From Phycisphaeraceae bacterium (GTDB lineage Bacteria; Planctomycetota; Phycisphaerae; Phycisphaerales; SM1A02): DNA of 64,000 nucleotides. Every line of letters begins with the position of its first letter. Position 1 is the first letter of the stretch. Below are positions 35,888 to 43,618 of this stretch, piece by piece. The notes under the pieces are model-generated. The model saw only the letters and a list, made by a program, of their open reading frames with translations. It did not search any database and was not told the DNA's origin. Where the stretch lies: the NCBI GenBank assembly GCA_019636755.1, contig JAHBWZ010000007.1:62001-126000 (forward strand), given 5' to 3'. Position numbers and translations under genes: made by a program.

Positions 35888-36967
35888 TTATCCCGCCCTC
35901 CGCGCGATGCGATGAACGAATGCGAGGACCTCAGCGACGGCCTGGTAGAGCGCGGGAGGGATCTCGCGACCGACCTCCACGTCCCGGTAGAGCGCGCGGG
36001 CGAGCGGCTTGCGCTCCACGATCGGGACGCCGTGCCGCATGGCGATCTGGCGGATGCGCAGCGCCAGGTGGTCCGCGCCCTTCGCGATGACCTGCGGCGC
36101 CCGCATCGTCGACTCGTCCCATCGGATCGCGATGGAGAGGTGTTCGGGGTTCGTCACGATGACATCCGCCTTCGGAACCGCCGCACCGATCCGCTGCATG
36201 CTGAGCTGCTGCTGCATGCGCATGCGACGCCTGCGCACCTCCGGATCACCGTCCAGCTGCTTGAACTCGTCCTTCACCTGCTGCTTCGTCATGCGCAGGT
36301 CCTTCTGGTATTTCCATTTCTGGAAGATGAGGTCCAGGATCGCCAGCAGGAGAAGGATCGCCAGGACCTGGAGCGCGACGGTCAGCAGCATGCCGCCGAT
36401 CGCCAGCGCCGCGGGTCCGGGATCCAGTGCGGCGAGCCCCACGATGTCCGCGCGCCGGACCGCGATGGCGGCGAATGCCACCGATCCGACCACGAGGACC
36501 TTGAGTGAGTCAAGGGATGCCTTGACGGCGGCGTTGACCCCGAAGATCCGCTGGAAGCCCTTGAGCGGGTTGATCCGACCGAGTTGCGGTGCCAGCGCCT
36601 TCGGGGCAACGAGCCATCCGACCTGCACCAGGGACGCACTCGCGGCGGCGATCCACAGGAGTCCCGCGAGCGGTGCTGCCAGGATCGCGCCCTGGCCGAA
36701 GGCGCCGGCCAGCGCCGCCGGCGCATTGCCCGCGTCCATCGCATCGTCGGGGAAATCCCCCGCGAGGAACATCGCGACCATCCGCCCGCCCGCGGTCAGC
36801 ATCCATCCGACCGTCACCGCGAGGATCAGCGTGCCGGCGCCGAGCACCATGGCCGCGGAGAGATCCGAACTCTTCGCGACCTTCCCCTCTTCGCGCGCCT
36901 CCTGCCGCTTCTTCGGCGTCGCCTCCTCGCTGCGTTCTCCGAGGTCGTCTGCCATCGCGTCCTTCAC
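35888..36967 (-). CDS. flhB: Flagellar export switch protein FlhB
   Basis: The membrane protein that switches the export apparatus from rod/hook to filament substrates by self-cleavage. The 359-aa product has the ERSEEATPKKRQEAREEGKVAKS N-terminus, four membrane helices (about 35-215) and the cytoplasmic domain with the cleavage site NPEH at 273-276 (NPTH in E. coli, NPxH in the family). VVERKPLARALY-like PIVERKPLARALYRDVEVG follows. GTG 36967 overlaps the fliR stop as GTGA; the internal ATG 36955 (MADDLGERSEE) aligns better with family N-termini and may be the true start. Confidence 0.97.
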   Translation of the reverse strand: MKDAMADDLGERSEEATPKKRQEAREEGKVAKSSDLSAAMVLGAGTLILAVTVGWMLTAGGRMVAMFLAGDFPDDAMDAGNAPAALAGAFGQGAILAAPLAGLLWIAAASASLVQVGWLVAPKALAPQLGRINPLKGFQRIFGVNAAVKASLDSLKVLVVGSVAFAAIAVRRADIVGLAALDPGPAALAIGGMLLTVALQVLAILLLLAILDLIFQKWKYQKDLRMTKQQVKDEFKQLDGDPEVRRRRMRMQQQLSMQRIGAAVPKADVIVTNPEHLSIAIRWDESTMRAPQVIAKGADHLALRIRQIAMRHGVPIVERKPLARALYRDVEVGREIPPALYQAVAEVLAFVHRIARRAG

Positions 36968-37764
36968 CCGGTGTACGCCGGGACCCCTGCCCAGCGGGCG
37001 ATCGCCGCGAGGCCGCCGTCGATCCCGTCGATGAACACTTCACGGATCACGAGCAGTCCGATGACGAGGATCGCCCAGCCCGCGATGATCCGGATCGGAA
37101 AGCCGAGACTGAGGATGTTGAGCTGGGGCACCGTCTTGGCGATGAAGCCGAGCGCGACGCTCTCGAGCAGCACGATCGCCAGCACCGGCGCCGAGACGCG
37201 CAGCGCGATCTCGAACGCGGCGAGCAGCACTGCGCACGCGGTCTCCACCAGCCGCCCGCCATCGAGGGCGCTTCCCGGCGGAATGTTCGCGAAGGACTCG
37301 AGCACGATCGCCAGGAGAATCTCGTGGCCGCCGAGCACGAGGAAGAGGGCCAGTGTGAAGAGATAGAGGAGCTGGCCGAGCACATCCGAGTCATCCTCGA
37401 TCGTCGGATCGAAGAACTGGGCGAACCCGAGTCCCATCTGCTGGCCTGCGAAATGGCCACCGGCCTGCGCGGCCATCAGGGGAACCGCCCCGACGAATCC
37501 GATGAATGCCCCGATGAGCACTTCGCCCGCCGCGGCGACGGCCAGGCCGGCCGGGTCCAGGATGACGGAACCTTCAGGCAGGGGCGATCGCCCGAGCAGC
37601 GCCGGGTAGACCGCCAGCGCGACGGCGAACACGAGGAGGATGCGGATCCGGACGGGAATGGCCGATGAGGCGAACAGCGGCGCGAAGAGCGCCAGTCCGC
37701 CGACGCGCAGGACGATCAGCATCGTCGGCGCCAGGTGCGGCATGATGGCGTTCACGGCATCCAT
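36964..37764 (-). CDS. fliR: Flagellar export apparatus protein FliR
   Basis: The core export-gate membrane subunit that assembles with FliP and FliQ. The 266-aa product has about six hydrophobic helices. Recognisable parts are RVGGLALFAPLFASSAIPVRIRILLVFAVAL, GEVLIGAFIGFVG, AGQQMGLGFAQFFDP and LVLGGHEILL, with the C-terminal half ALGFIAKTVPQLNILSLGFPIRI, the strongest FliR signature. It begins 4 bases after fliQ, and its stop overlaps flhB. Confidence 0.97.
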   Translation of the reverse strand: MDAVNAIMPHLAPTMLIVLRVGGLALFAPLFASSAIPVRIRILLVFAVALAVYPALLGRSPLPEGSVILDPAGLAVAAAGEVLIGAFIGFVGAVPLMAAQAGGHFAGQQMGLGFAQFFDPTIEDDSDVLGQLLYLFTLALFLVLGGHEILLAIVLESFANIPPGSALDGGRLVETACAVLLAAFEIALRVSAPVLAIVLLESVALGFIAKTVPQLNILSLGFPIRIIAGWAILVIGLLVIREVFIDGIDGGLAAIARWAGVPAYTG

Positions 37765-37768
37765 CGCA

Positions 37769-38017
37769 TCAGCCGACGAACATGTCCACGGCGAACTCGG
37801 AGAGGCGGGTCGCGATCCAGCCGAGCAGGAGGATCGCGACCACGATCATCACGACGATCTTCGGGACGAACGACAGCGTCTGCTCCTGGATCTGGGTCAC
37901 CGCCTGGAAGAGGCTGATCGCCAGGCCGACCAGGAGTCCCGCCGCCAGGATCGGCACCGCGATCAGCAGGCTGATGATGAGCGCGAGTCTGACGAGTTCA
38001 ACGGCTTCGGCTTCCAT
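37769..38017 (-). CDS. fliQ: Flagellar export apparatus protein FliQ
   Basis: A small export-gate subunit of two membrane hairpin helices. The 82-aa product has VELVRLALIISLLIAVPILAAGLLVGLAISLFQAVTQIQEQTLSFVPKIV, the highly conserved FliQ core including QxQExTLxFxPKI, and a second helix (VMIVVAILLLGWI). It is slightly shorter than the usual 89 aa at the C-terminus. It lies between fliP (82 bases upstream) and fliR (4 bases downstream). Confidence 0.97.
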   Translation of the reverse strand: MEAEAVELVRLALIISLLIAVPILAAGLLVGLAISLFQAVTQIQEQTLSFVPKIVVMIVVAILLLGWIATRLSEFAVDMFVG

Positions 38018-38099
38018 GCCGGGCTCTCCGCGGGAGTGGCGCGATGCGGCTCCGCCGCACCTGGTTCAGCGCGCAGGACGAATCGGGTCCGGTCGGCGA

Positions 38100-38891
38100 T
38101 CAGGGCCCTCCGCCTGCGGCGACCGTCGCCAGTGGCTGCGCCACGCCGGCCATGAGCGACCCGGCGACCAGTTGCCATCCGTCGACAAGGACGAAGAGCA
38201 GCAGTTTGAACGGCAGTGAGATCAGTACCGGCGGCAGCATCAGCATGCCCATGGAGATGAGCAGGCTGGCCACCACCATGTCGATGACCAGAAACGGAAG
38301 GTAGAGCCGGAAGCCGATGAGGAACGCCGTCTTCAGTTCGCCGAGGATGAATGCCGGCACCAGCGAGAGCATGTCGACATCCTCCCGCCGCAGTTCCGCC
38401 GGATCGGACGTGTCGATGCCCCGGTAGTTGAGCATCATGTAGAGCCCGGACCAATTCCCGGTGGCTTCGAGCTGTGCGAACATGAAGTCGCGCAGCGGCT
38501 GCTTCGTCCGGTCCCACGCCTCCTGGTGATCCCGGATTTCCCCGTCCGCGTATGGCCGGACGCCCTCGGCGTACATCCGCTCCAGCGTCGGCGCCATGAT
38601 GGCCACAGTCAGGAAGAGGCTCAGCCCCGTGATGACCTGCGACGGCGGCACGTTCTGGGTGCCGATCGCCTGCCTGAGCAGGGAGAGCGAGATGAGCACG
38701 CGGGTGAAGCACGTGCACATGATGAGGATGCTCGGCGCCAGGCTGAGCACCGTCAGCAGCAGCACGATGTTGAGGGCGGCGCTCAGCCCCCCCTCGCCGG
38801 GGAGCGACGCGGCGGCGGCATCGAGCATGGCGATCGGGTTGAAGTCGCCCTCCGCGGACAGCCCGGGAAGCAGCGTCGTCTCCGCGTTCAC
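38100..38891 (-). CDS. fliP: Flagellar export apparatus protein FliP
   Basis: The export-gate membrane subunit. The 263-aa product has SLAPSILIMCTCFTRVLISLSLLRQAIGTQNVPPSQV at about 52-86, the classic FliP signature. PxxFILGELKTAFLIGFRLYLPFLVIDMVVASLLISMGM and MLPPVLISLPFKLLLFVLVDGW make the C-terminal helices. Unlike many FliP proteins it has no obvious cleavable signal peptide, only a 30-residue polar N-terminus. GTG 38891 overlaps the fliO stop by 4 bases. Confidence 0.97.
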   Translation of the reverse strand: MNAETTLLPGLSAEGDFNPIAMLDAAAASLPGEGGLSAALNIVLLLTVLSLAPSILIMCTCFTRVLISLSLLRQAIGTQNVPPSQVITGLSLFLTVAIMAPTLERMYAEGVRPYADGEIRDHQEAWDRTKQPLRDFMFAQLEATGNWSGLYMMLNYRGIDTSDPAELRREDVDMLSLVPAFILGELKTAFLIGFRLYLPFLVIDMVVASLLISMGMLMLPPVLISLPFKLLLFVLVDGWQLVAGSLMAGVAQPLATVAAGGGP

Positions 38892-39949
38892 AGGCTCGCG
38901 CTCCGCGCGGTCTCGCGCCGGCGGCGACCGCTTTTCGTCAGATCGACAACCTCCACCGTGTGCGGCCCCGCCTGGAGCTGATCCGCGACGGGATGGCGTC
39001 CGCGGCGCTCGACTGCATCGTGCTCATCCTCGAAGTGCCGCAGCACCGATCGGAATCGCGCCGCATCGCGCTCGTTCGAGCCTGCCTCCAGGCGGGCGAG
39101 CAGTCGCGCGACTTCGTCGGGATCGGTCACTTCGCTCAGCGCCTGCATGCCGCCGCCGCCCTGGTGCGCCAGGATGATCCGGCGGGCGAAGCGCAGCACG
39201 ACGAGCGTCTGCCCGCCCTGCACCGGATACCGGGCGAGGACTTCCACCACGCCGGACGGCCGGCCGGTCGCCCGCGCGGCGAGCCCCGCGCGCCGGGCGA
39301 CCTGCCGGAGCGCGAGCAGGATGACGAGCACGCCGGCCAGGGCGCCGCCGACGCGGATGATCTCGCCGAACGGAGCGCCGAGCCGGTCCAGCAGCGGCCG
39401 TGCCGCTGGATCACCGGTGTCGGACCCCGGACCGTGCGCGATCGTGGCAGGCGCACCGATCGGCCGCCGTTCCTGCGGCGCACGGAGGCCCTCGGGGCGC
39501 GCGTCGGCATCCCGGCCCGTGTCATCCGGCGCCGCGCCGACCCCGGGATCCGCCGCCGGTCCCGGCGCCCCGTCGAGTCGCGTGAGCACCGCCGCCAGGT
39601 CCTCCGCCGGCGGCACCTGGTCCTGGCCCGGGTCCGCCTGGTCCGACGCCCGAGCCGTGGCGCCGGTGGCGGTGTCCGCCGCGTCGGTCCGGCCGATGAT
39701 CCACGCGCGATTCGCCCCGAGGTCAGCGCCGGAATCCGGGTCGGTCGCGTGCGCCCCGGTCGCAGACAGACCGCCGGAGGCGCTCAGCAGCAGGACCGTG
39801 AGCGCCCCGGCGCGGCGCTGCGGGCGCCGCGCGCGGTCGACCGCCGCGCCGTCGCCGCCGCGCAGTTTCCGCGCGTCGCATGGGCACTCGGATGGACAGA
39901 CACGATGACGCCACCAGCCGGACCGGCTCCGCCGGGACATGCTGTTCAC
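38888..39949 (-). CDS. fliO: FliO-like flagellar biosynthesis protein
   Basis: An assembly factor for the FliP ring. The 353-aa product has a basic leader and hydrophobic stretch (about 48-62, possibly a signal peptide) and a long Asp/Ala/Pro-rich segment. One membrane helix lies at about 198-220 (IIRVGGALAGVLVILLALRQVA), followed by the FliO-type cytoplasmic domain: VEVLARYPVQGGQTLVVLRFARRIILAHQGGGGMQALSEVTDPDEVARLL. It is much longer than usual FliO (about 120-200 aa) because of the N-terminal extension and a charged tail. Identification rests on the core domain and the fliN-fliO-fliP order. GTG 39949 overlaps the fliN stop (GTGA); ATG 39940 is an alternative. Confidence 0.85.
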   Translation of the reverse strand: MNSMSRRSRSGWWRHRVCPSECPCDARKLRGGDGAAVDRARRPQRRAGALTVLLLSASGGLSATGAHATDPDSGADLGANRAWIIGRTDAADTATGATARASDQADPGQDQVPPAEDLAAVLTRLDGAPGPAADPGVGAAPDDTGRDADARPEGLRAPQERRPIGAPATIAHGPGSDTGDPAARPLLDRLGAPFGEIIRVGGALAGVLVILLALRQVARRAGLAARATGRPSGVVEVLARYPVQGGQTLVVLRFARRIILAHQGGGGMQALSEVTDPDEVARLLARLEAGSNERDAARFRSVLRHFEDEHDAVERRGRHPVADQLQAGPHTVEVVDLTKSGRRRRETARSASL

Positions 39950-40353
39950 TCCTCGCCGGGATTCCGGATGATCTCGCTGATGCGCACGCAGAAGTTCTCG
40001 TTGACGACCAGGACTTCACCGCGCGCCACATGCCGGTCGTTCACGAAGATGTCCACCGGATCTCCGGCGGCCTTGTCGAGCTCGATGACGGACTCCGCCT
40101 TCAGATGAAGGAGGTCCTCGACGAACATCCGGCTCCGGCCAAGTTCGATCTTGACGTCCAGGAGGACATCGTCGAGAAGGCGGATGGTCGCACCTTCTCC
40201 CTCCCCGAGGCCGGCATGGCCGAGTTCGGGCAGCGGAAGGGGCTCCGCGACTGCATCGGCCACCGACCGCGCCGCACCGGCGACGGACTCGACTGCACGT
40301 TCAACGGGATGGGCGGCGTCGCCCGCCTCCATGCGGGCCGCTTCGTCCGGCAT
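39946..40353 (-). CDS. fliN: Flagellar motor switch protein FliN
   Basis: A C-ring component needed for switching and export. The 135-aa product has an Ala/Glu-rich N-terminal half and the SpoA-type C-terminal domain at about 52-130: LLDDVLLDVKIELGRSRMFVEDLLHLKAESVIELDKAAGDPVDIFVNDRHVARGEVLVVNENFCVRI, with the invariant DV..ELG and GE segments. ATG 40353 was chosen for the AGGAGG located 8 bases upstream; the open frame extends to 40428 without such a site. fliM, which normally precedes fliN, is not present between it and fliL. Confidence 0.95.
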   Translation of the reverse strand: MPDEAARMEAGDAAHPVERAVESVAGAARSVADAVAEPLPLPELGHAGLGEGEGATIRLLDDVLLDVKIELGRSRMFVEDLLHLKAESVIELDKAAGDPVDIFVNDRHVARGEVLVVNENFCVRISEIIRNPGEE

Positions 40354-40483
40354 CGTCGCGCCTCCTGCGCGGACCTGGTGCGGTCGACCGCGCTCCCGGG
40401 GAGCGCACGCCACCGCGCTCGAACCCATCGGTCGCTTTCCCCGGCAGACTCCAAAGATTGCCGCCCCCGCGCGCGTCGCCGCC

Positions 40484-41011
40484 TCAGCCCTCGACGCGGA
40501 ACCCGGGCATCATGGAGATGACGGTCCGCTCGACACACGGCTGCTGCGTCGCCGGATCCCGACCCAGGCGCTCGCGGAGGATCAGGTCGACCTGCCGGGT
40601 CAGCGTCTCCAGCGTCGGCTCGTCGAAGTGCCGGGGATCGGCGGTGCGCCAGATGCCCCTGATCTCGGCCCGGACCTCGGCCGAGAGGCGATCCAGTTCC
40701 GCCTTGACGCGATCGCGGTGTCGCGCACGCACGTAGACATGGATGTCCGTGTCGTAGACGTAGAGCACGCCCTGCTTGCGGTTGCCGAGTTTCTCCGCCA
40801 GCACCTCCAGCGGGACGGTCCGGTCGGCCTCCGCCTCCAGCAGTTCGGCCTGCTCGATCGCGGCCATGGCGCTGGACGGTTCACGCCCGAAGAGCATGAT
40901 GGCGCCGCCGAGGATGATCGCCTCGCCGATGAGCAGCGCCGCGACGAGCACGATCGTCTTCTTCCGATCGCCGCCCTTCCCGGCGTCCTTTCCGGCTGCC
41001 TGTTCCGCCAT
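40484..41011 (-). CDS. fliL: Flagellar basal-body-associated protein FliL
   Basis: A membrane protein that surrounds and supports the stator. The 175-aa product has a basic cytoplasmic N-terminus (KDAGKGGDRKKT), one membrane helix at about 19-41 and a periplasmic stomatin-like domain. That domain contains VYVRARHRDRVKAELDRLSAEVRAEIRGIWRTADPRHFDEPTLETLTRQVDLILRE, matching the FliL core with an extended helix. It begins 21 bases after motB. Its neighbours (motAB, fliN) support the assignment, since sequence conservation of FliL is low. Confidence 0.85.
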   Translation of the reverse strand: MAEQAAGKDAGKGGDRKKTIVLVAALLIGEAIILGGAIMLFGREPSSAMAAIEQAELLEAEADRTVPLEVLAEKLGNRKQGVLYVYDTDIHVYVRARHRDRVKAELDRLSAEVRAEIRGIWRTADPRHFDEPTLETLTRQVDLILRERLGRDPATQQPCVERTVISMMPGFRVEG

Positions 41012-41032
41012 GATGCGCGCTCCCTTCGTCCG

Positions 41033-41830
41033 TCACGGAACCGCCGCCCGTGCCCCGGGGCCTCCGGGGAAAAGCGTGTCGGCATCGACCTCATCGACAA
41101 GGATCTCCGTCAGGATGACCTCGACCCGGCGATTCTGCGCGGCATCGGCCGGATCGGACGCGCGCGGTCGGACCGGTTCACGCATTCCGGCCGACGAGAT
41201 CCGCAGCACGCGGTCGTCGATGCCGGCGGCCAGAAGGATGTCCCGGACGCTCTCGGCCCGCGCGAACGCCAGCGCGTCGAGGCTGCTCCAGGGCGAGTCC
41301 GGGGGCAGGTACTTTGCCGCGGCGTGCCCGACGATCTCGATCTTGTTGTTCCGTCCCTTCATCAGCGGGATCAGCCGCTCGATCTCCGCGCGGGTCTCTG
41401 CCCGGACCTCCGCCGAGAACGGCTCGAAGACGCTCGGGCCGCCGACCGCGAACACGATGCCGTCGCGCACGCGCGTGACCCTGATGTCGGGTCCGTCGAC
41501 GCCCGGCTCCACGTTCGCACTCACGGTGGTCCGTTCCCGCTTCGTCTGAACGGCCACCGTCTCCAGCGTCTCGATGAGCGACCGCAGCGGCGGATCGTCC
41601 ACCGGGACGGTTCCGACGCCGCCGATGTAGCCGAAGGCCTCCTTGAAGTGCTGCACCACGCGCCGGAACTGCTGCGGCCGCTTCAGTTCCGAGAACATCT
41701 GCAGGAGGATGAAGAAGCACAGGAGCAGCGACATCATGTCGCCGAACGTGACGACCCACTCCGGCACGCCGCCACCGCCACCGCCACGCTTCCTTCGCTT
41801 TCCGGCCACGTCACGCCGCCGCCCGCTCAT
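41033..41830 (-). CDS. motB: Flagellar stator protein MotB
   Basis: A proton-channel stator subunit that anchors MotA to peptidoglycan. The 265-aa product has a basic N-terminus and a single membrane helix at about 27-46, with the ion-binding Asp31 in TFGDMMSLLLCFF. A plug/linker and an OmpA-like peptidoglycan-binding domain (about 140-250) follow. The OmpA part has IEIVGHAAAKYLPPDSPWSSLDALAFARAESVRDIL and NRRVEVIL. ATG 41830 overlaps motA by 20 bases, so the stator subunits are tightly coupled. Confidence 0.96.
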   Translation of the reverse strand: MSGRRRDVAGKRRKRGGGGGGVPEWVVTFGDMMSLLLCFFILLQMFSELKRPQQFRRVVQHFKEAFGYIGGVGTVPVDDPPLRSLIETLETVAVQTKRERTTVSANVEPGVDGPDIRVTRVRDGIVFAVGGPSVFEPFSAEVRAETRAEIERLIPLMKGRNNKIEIVGHAAAKYLPPDSPWSSLDALAFARAESVRDILLAAGIDDRVLRISSAGMREPVRPRASDPADAAQNRRVEVILTEILVDEVDADTLFPGGPGARAAVP

Positions 41831-42587
41831 CCTCCGTGACGCGCATCGCGGGCGGCACGAAGGTCATGAGCTTGGAGAGGATGTTGCGCGGGTTGTCTCC
41901 CGCCTGGATCGACATGACACCCTGGATGATGATCGTCTTCAGAAGGATCTCCTCCGCGGACCGCTGTGCCAGCTTGTCGGCCATGGGCAGGAACACGATG
42001 TTCGCCAGCAGCGCCCCGTACAGCGTGGTCAGGAGCGCCGCCGCCATGCCCGCGCCGATCTTCGCCGGGTCATCCATGTTGCTCAGCATCGCGACGAGGC
42101 CGATGAGCGTGCCGATCATGCCGAACGCCGGCGCGTAGCGGCCCATCGCATCGAGCAGGCCCTTGCCGGCGACGTGTCGATCGATCAGGTTCTCGAGTTC
42201 GGTCTCCATGATTGACTCGATCGCCTCCGGGTCGGTCCCGTCCACCGCCATCTGGATCCCGCGGATCAGGAAGGCGTCGTTCACCCGCTCGACCGACGCT
42301 TCCAGCGCCAGGATGCCGTCGCGCCGCGCCACCTCGGCGAGTTCCACGATCTGACGCACCAGGTCCACCGGGTTCCCGGGCTTCGTGAAGATGGTCTTCA
42401 GACACACCTTCGGGAGCATCAGGAATCTCGGCAGCGGAAACGCGGTCAGCGTCGCGGCGAAGGCGCCACCGATCACGATCAGCATGGACGGCACGTCGAT
42501 GTAGGCCCCGAAACTGCCGCCGAGGAAAACCGCGAGCGTCACCAGCGCGAAGGCGACGATGATCCCGACGATGGTGGCGATGTCCAC
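41811..42587 (-). CDS. motA: Flagellar stator protein MotA
   Basis: The ion-channel stator subunit that contacts FliG. The 258-aa reading starts at GTG 42587 (VDIATIVGIIVAFALVTLAVFLGGSFGAYIDVPSMLIVIGGAFAATL), exactly the family N-terminus, with GAGGGG upstream. The cytoplasmic loop carries the conserved charged residues (about 80-160). The last two helices read GMIGTLIGLVAMLSNMDDPAKIGAGMAAALLTTLYGALLANIVFLP, with the proline/threonine of the channel. The type is the short PomA/LafT-like one. The frame is open to 42653, but that part lacks family similarity. It is the first gene of the flagellar operon. Confidence 0.96.
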   Translation of the reverse strand: MDIATIVGIIVAFALVTLAVFLGGSFGAYIDVPSMLIVIGGAFAATLTAFPLPRFLMLPKVCLKTIFTKPGNPVDLVRQIVELAEVARRDGILALEASVERVNDAFLIRGIQMAVDGTDPEAIESIMETELENLIDRHVAGKGLLDAMGRYAPAFGMIGTLIGLVAMLSNMDDPAKIGAGMAAALLTTLYGALLANIVFLPMADKLAQRSAEEILLKTIIIQGVMSIQAGDNPRNILSKLMTFVPPAMRVTEDERAAA

Positions 42588-42731
42588 GGCGGCTCTGCCC
42601 CTCGCGACGGCCACGGAGCGGTCCGCGGCGGATCCCTGGCGGACCGGGCGCATCCCGATCCGACCTCGGGGAATCGGCCGGCGACGGGCGCGACTTCAGC
42701 CGGGTCGCGCGGGGAGGGCGTGGGCACTCCT

Positions 42732-43586
42732 TTATGGGACGAGGACGGAAAGCGCCGCCGGCTCGATCGACAGGCGCAGCGCCGAGACCGGGACGGTCCC
42801 GGCCGCGTCGCCGTCCACCTGCAGGTGCGCGGCAGGGTCACAGCGGACCTCGATCGTCCGTCCCCGCACGGTGGCGGCGGGAGCATCGGCACGCCTCGGA
42901 ACCCGGAGCCTCGCGCGCAGAAGCCAGGCGAAGGCACCGGGCGCGCCGCGACATGGAAAGCAGACCAGGTCCAGCAGGCCATCCGCCGGGTCGGCGTCTG
43001 GGACGGGGTCCGCGCGGGCGGCGTACTGCCGGCAGTTCGCCACGATCAGGAAGCCGCGCCGCGCCTCCATGACGGTGCGTCCATCGACGGTGACGCTGAA
43101 CCGGGGCGCCCTCCACGACCTCATCGATCGGAACATCGGCGCAAGGTAGGAGAGATGCGAGATCGGACCGCGGCGCCGCGCACTGAGATCATGGACGATC
43201 GCGGCATCGAAGCCGAGCGACGCCATGAGCAGGAACGGCTCCTCGCCCGCGTGACCGACATCGATCCGCCGGGTCCGTCCGCCGCGCAGCGCGCTGACGA
43301 GCTGCGGCACGCCGCCGCGCGTGCCGAACTCGCGGGAGAAGAGGTTCTCCGTGCCGAGCGGCAGGTGGAAGACCGGGACGTCGAGGGCGACCGCCGCCGG
43401 CGCCGCGAGTCGGATCGCGCCGTCACCGCCCACGACCACGAGGGCCCGGGCGTCCTGCAGCGGCGCCGCAAGCCAGGTCTGCCACGGCGCGAGCCGGGTC
43501 TCGACCAGCGACACCTCGAACCCCTCCCGGCGGAGCGCATCGCGGGTCTGTGACGCCACGGAGGCGGACCTGCCGGCGCCCGCCAC
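42732..43586 (-). CDS. Diacylglycerol kinase-family lipid kinase
   Basis: A lipid/sphingosine kinase-type ATP-binding protein (DAGK_cat fold). From GTG 43586 the 284-aa product reads VAGAGRSASVASQTRDAL and then has the nucleotide-binding VVVGGDGAIR and the conserved LPLGTENLFSREFG. It ends in the usual beta domain. The family's first strand and NP motif (VCILYNPVAGAGR) are encoded in frame just upstream, at 43587-43607. No ATG, GTG or TTG precedes them before the frame enters the cyclophilin gene. ATA at 43620-43622 overlaps the cyclophilin stop TAG. The true start is therefore upstream of 43586 and non-canonical (see finding). Confidence 0.85.
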   Translation of the reverse strand: MAGAGRSASVASQTRDALRREGFEVSLVETRLAPWQTWLAAPLQDARALVVVGGDGAIRLAAPAAVALDVPVFHLPLGTENLFSREFGTRGGVPQLVSALRGGRTRRIDVGHAGEEPFLLMASLGFDAAIVHDLSARRRGPISHLSYLAPMFRSMRSWRAPRFSVTVDGRTVMEARRGFLIVANCRQYAARADPVPDADPADGLLDLVCFPCRGAPGAFAWLLRARLRVPRRADAPAATVRGRTIEVRCDPAAHLQVDGDAAGTVPVSALRLSIEPAALSVLVP

Positions 43587-43618
43587 CGGGTTGTACAGGA
43601 TGCAGACCGGCGCCGCGC

